This document shows, piece by piece, positions 55,941 to 64,000 of a stretch of 64,000 bases of DNA; the first letter of the stretch is position 1; each line of letters starts with the position of its first letter. Both the position numbers and the translations under genes were made by a program. Origin of the DNA: Ashinkailepas kermadecensis (lineage: Eukaryota > Arthropoda > Thecostraca > Neolepadidae); assembly GCA_034440615.1 (NCBI GenBank), contig JAOTOM010002937.1:1-64000 (forward strand), given 5' to 3'. The notes under the pieces were generated by a model that was not told the DNA's origin, ran no database searches, and saw only the letters and a list, made by a program, of their open reading frames with translations.

Positions 55941-56950
55941 AGGGAACTTACATATGAAATACTTTATGGAAAGTACATTTTATGCACAGATTCAGGTAGG
56001 ATGCATGGACAGCACACAGAGTTTCCGCTTTTGAACGTAATTACACTGTAGTCTCCAAATTGCGAAGCGAACGATGCAGTGGTGAAGCAAAGACAAGTGC
56101 ACTTAGAATGTTGCGCTGCAACATATGGTGCCCGAAGACTTGATGAAAGGTCACGTTGTAACTTTTGACTGGACAACCTCATCCACTTTCAGGGATACAC
56201 CTATCATACTTTATTTAGTGTCATAATTGGCGCATTTCTGGGATAAAGGGATAAGTTTCTGGGATAAGTTGAATTCGAATTCAGCAACAAAGGCTACCCT
56301 AGAAAACAATATGTTCCCAAACGATGAACTTTAGTCATTTGGATCTTCTAACCTGGACTCGCCAATGCCTTATTCAAATAATTTTGGCACTGGGTTGGCA
56401 CTGCCAATTTGGCAAATGTGCTGAGCGCTGCCTTGGTAACAGCTCGATAAGTTAACCGTCTGTAAACAAACATGTTTTTTTTTAAAACCATCAACTTAGT
56501 TCAGCCTGGGTCACCTCGGTCAGTGACCTGGGATGACCTTGAAAAGGTGCAAACATTGAAATGCACGAAGAAGACATGTTATATAATGTAATAAAGGTAC
56601 GTAATACCATTTAGCTGCCTGAGAAGACAATTAATGGTATTTGGACAATTCATCATCTTTGAGGAGAAGCTTAAATGTATACATTTGGATCGTGTCTCCG
56701 TGGTCTGACCTGATAGCGAACTGGAACTTGCGTTCTATCAAATGCAGTCCGGCTCTTTGGCTTAGATTGTTAGGTTGGGAACTCCGAGCTGGTGACAAAA
56801 AATTAGTTTTGACCTTGCCCTTACCTCACCACCTGACATGAAGTCACTCAAGCTATTTTTGCTCAAATGCTTACATCTTGATATGGAAAAGCTTTGGATA
56901 TTTTTGAAGCTCTGTTTTTGGACAAGTACCCCGAAAATGACAATTTTTCC
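55941..56950. other. no gene recognised
   Basis: Contains TTGAATTCGAATTCAGCA (56,269-56,286), sharing GAATTCGAATTCAGCA with transposon copy 1 (16,091 on), and a TGACCT-rich phrase at 56,515-56,560. These hints of an old relative of the TTAA family are not enough to call one. Confidence 0.4.
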
Positions 56951-57001
56951 GAACTCCTAAAATTTGGAATTGTTAGGCATTATGATACGTGAGGTAAAAT
57001 A

Positions 57002-57067
<66 letters not shown>

Positions 57068-57120
57068 CTTTACCTCACGTAATTTCCATAATGCCTAACA
57101 ATTCCAAGTTTTAGGAGTTC
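56951..57120. repeat. 170-bp imperfect palindrome with a (TA)n centre
   Basis: The left arm GAACTCCTAAAATTTGGAAT, TGTTAGGCATTATG, ACGTGAGGTAAA (56,951-57,000) and the right arm (57,066-57,120) are reverse complements with few differences. About 60 bases of TA lie between. It could be a small fold-back transposon or a hairpin-derived duplication. Confidence 0.9.
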
Positions 57121-57664
57121 ATTCATCCATGTTTCCCCGTACATATTCTCCCATGCATCTACCTGAATGACTAGTGCTCCCACTCTCCCTTTGCCGTTAG
57201 TCGGTAGTGCCTATACTTAGTACAGTAGCGGCGTGAACGTCACCATGGGCTCTGGGTAGGGCCGTGAGTTACCGTAGGTGGTTTTAGGCAGATTTCTTTC
57301 ATGAAAACCAGAAGATAATGTTGGATTTCACGAAGTTGCGTGAAGAGGCGCTTTCCCCATCCCACTGTAGTGATGTCCATGGCCATGAGAAGCGGCGCAT
57401 CGTCAATACTTTGGGCAGACGCATGAAGGACACACCTCGATAATATAAGCTAACTTAGCTGTTATTCTCTTTTTACAATTCCAGGCACTTCACATTGTTT
57501 TTGAACTCAGGCTTCATCTTTCCAGCTACTAGATGTTTGGATGATTTGAATGCTTTGATGGCCTTGATGAATAGATGTTTGCTTTTTTGAGGTATTGAAG
57601 GGTTGCTTATAGCTTCTGCTCCTTTCTAGCTTCCCGGAACTTCATGATTAAGCAAAGCATATGT
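57121..57664. other. no gene recognised
   Basis: No coding or RNA signal identified. Confidence 0.5.
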
Positions 57665-57841
<177 letters not shown>

Positions 57842-57843
<2 letters not shown>

Positions 57844-58104
57844 TGTCTCTATCGCGTGAGAAATTGATCACGAAAAAGTGCAGGAGATAACATTTTAGTT
57901 TGACCAACATGAAAGGGAACATCATATTAGTCTTGCATTAGGAACAAATTCTTGTGGCAGACTACGGCCTCCTCCAAGGAAATTTCACTAAGTGGGATTT
58001 CTTGCTCATGCTTAATCAGTACAGTATGGATTCACAGGCGGATCTAGCCCACGGGATTGGGGGGGGGGGGGGGTAGCTTTCGGCACGGGCCCACCCTTAT
58101 CCCC
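57842..58104. other. no gene recognised; hAT-like start at 58,036
   Basis: CAGGCGGATCTAGCC followed by a G-run of about 14 (58,036-58,074) resembles a hAT terminus cut off by the family G copy that follows. Confidence 0.4.
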
Positions 58105-59950
58105 CAGTGGCGTACCTATGGTTTGCGTCATGGGAGGGGGGAATCGGATTTGGAGTGTGCCCAACCTACCACTATTTTTGGTTTGAAGACATCGGATTTC
58201 GACTACTATTTTTCAAAGGAGACCTTTTTTTTTAATATAGCAATTAATGACAGACTTAATTTTGCTGTGGATGGGTCCAATCTATCACCATCGTCTCCCA
58301 GTCCCTGGATTTCAACCCTACCTCCCCTCATCCTGGTCGAATGAGTTCTTTTTGTATCTCTTGATTTCACCCCAGACTGCTGAATCTACACCTACATAAA
58401 TCAGTTGAAAATGTAAACTTTTCCAATTTCAGGCATTCTAGTTCATAACGCCCGGTAACCACCAGGCCAACGTTCGTGCACGTGTACACACGCCTTGCGC
58501 AATCGGCGCATTCGCCACAATTCGTGCGATTCACACGGTTTCTGCTAGGCCTGCTATGCTTTGCTAGTTGCTACCATATGATAGTCCTCCGCCATATTTG
58601 ACGTGATGGAATGCTTCGTATTTAGGTTGGCTGGAAAAATGGATTGATTTAATTCGATGATTAGTTCTTGTTTTCCCACATTTGCTGGTGGTTACGAAAC
58701 CCGGATACCGCTGAGTTTTGATGCACTTCATGTCTTTGGTTAAATATGCTCCCAGAATGGCTACCAAACCCTGGCTCGGTGTTCCTTTTGGACCCATTGG
58801 GTTTTTCTTCGTCTACATATGTGCTTTAGGGCCCAGCCAATTTTTGTTAGGGGCCCGGCACATTTTTGAGACCCCAGCTCTCGTTAGAGTTGTGTTGCTT
58901 TTTTGTGCACCGATGCGTTTTGTTAGGTACCGGCGCCTTTTGAAATACCACAACGTGTTCATTTTGTGTCCGGACTTTTTGTTCTTTTAGGACCATGTCG
59001 CTTCTTGCGAGCCCATAGCTGTTTTTGAAGCCCTCAGCGGTCTCATGGCCCCGGTGTGATTTGTGGACCACCAATGTGTTTTTTAGAGCTCCCAGTGTGT
59101 TTATTTAGGGATGCAACACATGTTTGAAGGCCCTGTCGCTTTTTTGCGAGACACGGTGCGCTTTGGAGGATCCGATGCCTTTTCGGTCTCTCGTTGTGCT
59201 CTTAGGGGATCTGTTTTTGGGCTCCTGAGGCACATTGTGAGATCCCAACACGATTATGGGGATTCTGGCGTGATTTTTTGCAGGTTCCAGGCGTGTAGTC
59301 CTGAGGACCCAACCCCAGATTTTTGCGCTCAAGGCGATTTTTGGGGACCTCTTCCAAATTTTTAAAATCGAAATTGGCCTGATTTTTTTCGGATACCCGG
59401 CGCCACACTTTTGTGCCCCTCGAGTACGTTTTTACGTGGTCGTACGCAATTTTTGAAGCCATCTGGTACTATGTCTCAGGCTCCAGAGCCATTTTACTTG
59501 CTCGCACACTTCTTTTGGAATCCCTCATTATTTTGGAGTGTTTCGGCATTATCTTTTCGGGTCCCGATGCGATTTTTTGGGTCACGCTGTGCTTATTTGG
59601 GACCCTCGACGCCGATTTTGGGAACCCTGACGGAAATGTTTGATGCCCAACCCGAATTTTTGGGACGACTGAGATAAATGTTTGGTCCCGAGCGCGATAT
59701 TGGGAGGGGGGGGGGCTTGCCGGAAGTTCTCGGGGCGCGTTGTACTTAGCCGGGGTCACAGCGCGATTTTGGAGGGCCTCGGTGAAATTTCCGGCCCCGG
59801 CGCGTCTTTTCGCGCCGGTTTCATTTATATGGAGCCCCCTACGCAAATTGCTGAGGACACCGATAGGAATCTTTGGGGGCCCAGCGCGATTTTTGGGGTC
59901 TCCGACACGATTCGTGGGCAGAGATGAAAAAAGCCGGCGATACGCCGATG
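58105..59950 (-). mobile_element. family G element, copy 4 (block II, minus strand)
   Basis: Plus strand starts CAGTGGCGTACCTATGG at 58,105 and ends TACGCCGATG at 59,950. Reverse-complemented, the whole 1.85 kb follows copy 1b (4,521-6,433). Shared phrases in order include GGCTAAGTACAACGCGC, AAGCACAGCGTGACCC, CATGAGACCGC, TACGAAGCATTCCA and CCTGAAATTGGAAA. No target duplication can be read. Frames on either strand are not conserved between the copies. Confidence 0.8.
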
Positions 59951-60522
59951 ACAGCTAAAAGGACACAGAAGGCTGTAATGAGACAGCCAAGGACTGACCG
60001 GCCTTCTCTTCCCAAGTTTTTAAACACATATTTTTGGAAGAATTAATCATGGCAAGGTCCTTTTGCAGGCTAGTTTACATTGGCGGGCGGCACATTTTAT
60101 ACAGTGGTCACGTCCCTTTGGGTCAGCCACCGGCTGACAAAAAACCAGCGGCGCAGATGGCGGCCAATGTTAAACTTCCACAGACGTCGGCGATATGTTG
60201 AGACAGCAGCGAGCTGTACCATGTGTGGCAATTGCGGCGCGGTCAACCTTACTAAATCACCTGTCTGAACCAAGGATAACCAGGTCCTGGACAATGACGT
60301 CATGGGAGTAAAACACATCTGCTGGCCCGTAATTAGCGTAATAATTCGTGAAATAACACAGGAAATCAACACGAAGACAATTTTGTAGAACATACCACCA
60401 CCGATACCCACAATATTACCACTTACATTGATGGATCCGCGGCTAGCTGTGTAATTTTCTGTGATATCATCAAGGTGTCGAGAACAAACTATAACTGATG
60501 GCTTAAATGGTTTCCCATGACC
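59951..60522. other. no gene recognised
   Basis: Overlapping short frames (60,080-60,411) without domains. Confidence 0.45.
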
Positions 60523-60868
60523 TTAGCACACGGGTTGACTGATTTCAATCATCAATTCGTCGGTAGGTAGGTATAACGGAAGGATACGATTTTTTTCGCC
60601 CTTGGAAGCAGCTGGAACGATGGGAAAGTCGATCACTTTGTACCATGAAGGAAGGTGAATTGTGGCTGTGCTAGCTGTAAGTATAAAGCAGAATTGCGTG
60701 ACATAAAGAGGTACAACAAGTTGAAGCACGGAGAACAGCCTTTGCGCGTGAAGATGCCCCTCAGTGTTGGAGGAAGATAGGAACGAAGGTACAGATAAAT
60801 GCCAAAATTTGATCAGGTAATTAATGTTTCTTGTGATGGCCCACCATACATGCCAAGCAAGGAAACAT
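60523..60868 (-). other. open reading segment, possible exon (uncertain)
   Basis: The minus strand is open for about 115 codons, ending at TAG-free sequence until the stop at 60,523. There is no ATG at its beginning, but a splice-acceptor-like TTATACTTACAG lies at about 60,680-60,691, followed by a frame reading STATIHLPSWYKVIDFPIVP and ending in EISQPVC. A hydrophobic stretch precedes it. I do not recognise the sequence. Exon of an unknown gene or chance are both possible. Confidence 0.2.
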
Positions 60869-60959
60869 CATTGTCACTCAGCCAACTAGGATTCAACAGA
60901 AATCTGGCCAGCCATGCCATCAAGACCAACATGCTTACAATGTTTACTCCTACTCTGAT

Positions 60960-62590
60960 CCTTAAGCTACCCACAACAATATTTTGGTATTATTGTGGGT
61001 AAGTTTGCAGTTTAAGGTAATGTCTGATTTTTTAAATTTCTTTTTCCAATACAATGCTTATGAATGTGATGAACATAATGTGATCACTCATTTCCTCAGA
61101 AAATGTATCCTTTTCAGTTAGGATGCAGAATATCACCCAAAAAGGGGCATGGAGTTGGGTACTCTAGCATAAAAAGTAACATACAAAATAAAGAAAAAAG
61201 CAACTAACCTAACCTATCCTAGCCTTCCTTGCAAACAAATATTCATATATAGAAAATGGGAAATTTTCAAACAATTTTTTTTCTTTAAAAAAATCAAATA
61301 AAAAACCTAATCTAACCTAGCCTAATGTAATCTGACCTGTTATTGAAGAAAATAAAATATATTATAAAAATTTCCATCCAATTGTAATATTCTAACTTAC
61401 GACAAAAGCATAACCCAACTTAACTCAGCGAAACCTAACACTTTGTTTGCTTCATGGAGGCAAATTGTGTGTAAAACTTGTCTTATGGTTATCTTGAACT
61501 TCAATGATATCTTATTGTGTTTTAAGGTGTTCACAAGATCAGTTTTGCTACTATTTTTCATCCACCACAATCAAGCATACAAAATGGTTTGGTTATGCTA
61601 GGTTAGGTGAGGTTAGGGTTTCTAAGTTGAAGCATTTTGGAGATTTTGTCATATTCTAATTTAAAAGAAATTGTTTTCTTCAAAAGCAGGTTAGGCTCAG
61701 TTTTGCTAGGCTTTTGCATTGAAAATGTTGGTTTTGGGTTGAAATGCTTTCTGATTATTTTTATTTGTTGCCCGAAAAGAAGGTTTGGTTGTATATTTGT
61801 GATTTAATGTGTTTTGTGAATTCTTGGGATATATATTTCCAATGCAATGTTTATGAACATAACATTGTTCCAAAATCAATACAACATAACCTAGCCTAGT
61901 GTGACCTAACTTCCCTTTGGATAACAAATTAAAGAATATAATTGGAAAAATACCAAACAATGTATTTTCTTAAGATTGTCCAAATCATGAAAAACCCTAA
62001 CTTGACATAACCTAACCTAACATAAGGGCTTTTGAAGAAAAACGATTACCTTTTTTGCATTTTTAAGGTAAATAAAAAAAATCACTGAAATAAAACCTAA
62101 GCTATCTAATCAAACCTAACCCATTTGTTTGCTTTAAAGAGGCAAACTGTGTGTAATACTTGTCTCATGCCCATCTTACAGCACAATCATAACAGTTCGG
62201 CTATGTTTTGTTAGGTTATGTTTTACTTTTTTTGTTCTTTTTACATTTTGTATAATATATTACCACATCCAAACCCCTTTGTTAGCGTAATTTTGCTCTT
62301 CAACTGAAAAGTAAATATTTACACCACAAATGCTTCAGCATTTGTCACATCAGCTTAATCATGTTTGTAAAGATGGCAGTTCAAAATATCATTTACAAAA
62401 TGTATATAACACCTCAAGCACAAATTTGCCAATATTTGTAGGTAAATGCACATGGGTGCAACTGGGTCCTTCCTAAAATAACGTGCTAAAAATATCTTCT
62501 GATGAATTTTGTGGTGATTTAAATGAATTTGGATATGATATGAGAGTGACTTCATCAAGTTATGAAGATCAGATTCATTCAAATTCCCTA
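60960..62590. repeat. TTAGG-type repeat, fifth block
   Basis: Forward landmarks at 61,010-61,520 (TTTAAGGTAATGTCTGATT, CAATGCTTATGAATGTGATG, AAAAAGGGGCATGGAGTTGG, TGCTTCATGGAGGCAAATTG). Reverse TTAGG runs at 61,595-61,740. Forward again 61,790-62,180, then a reverse remnant to 62,590. It is the same alternating arrangement as at 39.4-42.3 kb. The 61,136-61,160 part gives the LINE-free version of the 44,910 junction. Confidence 0.75.
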
Positions 62591-62599
62591 AATGGAAGA

Positions 62600-62655
62600 A
62601 TAGGTATCACACAAGATCAGGTATCATATCAGGTATCAGGTATCATATCATCAGT
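62600..62655 (+). repeat. short AGGTATCATATC repeat
   Basis: AGGTATCA recurs about four times with ATATC spacers. Small local expansion. Confidence 0.7.
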
Positions 62656-62659
62656 AAGT

Positions 62660-63245
62660 TGAATGTTGGGCTACCAGCCTGAATCTCAAGGGCTACGACG
62701 CGACTCTTGAGATCCCAGCACAAATTTTTGTTCACCGGCGTCATTTATTAGGATCCCTAGCACGAGTTTTAGCGTCCTGGTCTCAACACGCAACGGGATT
62801 TTCATGGGTTCCGGTCAGACTTTTTGGGTCCTGAGTGCTATTTCGGGGGCGCCGGCCCGACCTTTCGAGACCTCCAGCTTGATTTTCAGGGGCTCCAGTG
62901 CGACTTTTTGGGGGCCATGGTCCCACATTTTGGAGCCCCAGCGTCTTTCTTAGTGGTCATTGAACGATTTTTTTTGGAGTCAGCAATGTGATTTTCAAGG
63001 GCCTCAGTGCGATTTTGGTGCCCCCTTTGACGTCTTCAGGGACCCCGCATGACTGTGTGGTCCCTCAATGTTATTTTCAGTGGTCCCGGTGCGAATTTTG
63101 GAGGCCCCAGTGTGATTTTGATGGAGTACGGTGCAATGTTTTCCGAACCCAGCTGCGATTCTTGGGGTCCCCACAACCTCCTAGTGGTGGTGGTGGTGGG
63201 AGGGGGGGGGCAATGGCAGCGTTTACTCGGGAAAAGAGGTAATGT
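62660..63245 (-). repeat. family G element, copy 5 (block I start, minus strand)
   Basis: Reverse-complemented, it begins near CCATTGCCCCCCC, then AGGTTGTGGGGACCCCAAGA and ATCGCAGCTGGG, the same start as copies 2 and 3. Subunits continue for about 500 bp (for example GGGGCCCCCAAAAAGTCGCA-type phrases). Truncated at its 3' side. Confidence 0.7.
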
Positions 63246-63545
63246 CGCCTGGGGGAGAAAAAAGCGGATCAGCATTCCACCACGTTACACATCTTGCCTT
63301 TTACACATCTTGCCTTTTTACACCAGGTATGCATGACATATAAGTTTGATAAGTTCGCATTGTATGCTTTCTTTTTATTTTCTACTGCCCGGCTTTGCCT
63401 TCGCCCTTCATTCGCAACCAGTCTCCATTCACTGATCAACGTATCTTTCGACAAGTTTACAAAAATCATGACAATATTAATAATGTTACTGCACGGATGC
63501 TATGTTCACCAGAACACCAACGGCTCTGTTCAACTCCTTCGTCAG
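63246..63545. other. no gene recognised
   Basis: Duplicated ACACATCTTGCCTTTT (63,286-63,320). Otherwise nothing identified. Confidence 0.5.
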
Positions 63546-64000
63546 GGTGACAAGTGATAGAGGGACACCTACCATTGTGATAAGGGACAGGATGACACAT
63601 ACCACACTGATAAGCTACATGGTGCCGCATATCATTGTGATAAGTGACAGGGTGCCACTTGTCATTGCGATAAGTGACAGGGTGACACCTATCATTGTGA
63701 GATGTGACAGGGTGACACCTATCATTGTGATAAGTGACAGGGTACCGCATATCATTGTGATAAGTGACAGGGTGCCACTTATCATTGCGATAAGCTACAG
63801 GGTGCCGCATATCATTGTGATAAGTGACAGGGTACCGCTTATCGTTGTGATAAGTGACAGGGTGCCACTTATCATTGCGATAAGTGACAGGGTGACACCT
63901 ATCATTGTGATAAGTGACAGGGTGCCACTTGTCATTGCGATAGGTGACAGGGTGACACCTATAATTGTGATAAGTGACTGGGTGCCACTTCTCTTTGCGA
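63546..64000 (+). repeat. 30-bp minisatellite with self-complementary units, running past the window end
   Basis: Units of 30 bp: GATAAGTGACAGGGTGCCAC followed by TTATCATTG(T/C). Within each unit ATAAGTG can pair with CACTTAT around a 9-base loop. Variants TGACACCTATC and GGTACCGC(A/T)TATC are interspersed. The array continues beyond position 64,000. Confidence 0.95.

Noticed and set aside
63546..64000. 30-bp repeat array as a CRISPR
   Set aside because: Units are contiguous with no unique spacers, and the context is an animal genome. The 32-bp array at 23,737 was rejected for the same reason.

Overview
The window reads as repeat-dominated intergenic DNA from an invertebrate animal nucleus. 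The evidence is a decayed CR1/Jockey-like LINE, a Penelope-like retroelement with a GIY-YIG domain, tRNA-derived SINE fragments, hAT-like and TTAA-target DNA transposons, long TTAGG-rich (AACCT) repeats, and at least twelve unrelated minisatellites. CpG is frequent even in old repeats, which argues against a vertebrate. I cannot name the species. No host gene with a recognisable domain was found. Three open frames (49.0 kb, 55.5 kb and 60.5 kb, all minus strand) are the only host-gene candidates, and all are weak.

Layout. 1-3.2 kb: mostly unassigned. 3.2-6.4 kb: a GC-rich element built of degenerate ~30-bp subunits (called family G here). 8.0-10.0 kb: a ~1.96-kb element with CACTGTAAAAAA ends. 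12.1-12.9 kb: two minisatellites. 14.6-17.1 kb: a 42-bp minisatellite split by a transposon of the TTAA family. 18.2-19.2 kb: a second TTAA-family copy. 19.5-20.6 kb: 53-bp array. 23.7-24.7 kb: 32-bp array. 25.4-26.9 kb: 36-, 55- and 31-bp arrays. 27.7-30.7 kb: local duplications and an E-box repeat. 31.0-32.5 kb: second G copy. 33-46 kb: A+T-rich TTAGG-type repeats in alternating orientation, invaded by SINEs, a family starting CAGGGGCGTCGATTTG, the third TTAA-family copy (38.5-39.4 kb) and the LINE (42.3-44.9 kb). 46.5-48.0 kb: third G copy, interrupted by a 476-bp hAT-like element. 50.7-52.9 kb: hairpins and two arrays. 53.4-55.1 kb: head-to-head Penelope copies forming a large palindrome. 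57-57.8 kb: (TA)n and (TG)n tracts. 58.1-59.9 and 62.7-63.2 kb: two G copies on the minus strand. 63.5 kb to the end: a 30-bp array running out of the window.

The most informative structure is nesting. Element-free paralogous sites inside the same window date and delimit insertions: the TTAA family in a minisatellite and in a TTAGG-type repeat, the hAT-like element in family G, and the LINE in a TTAGG-type repeat. The most unusual item is family G. Its subunits are degenerate, yet they occur in the same order in separate copies, so whole elements were copied rather than arrays expanded locally.
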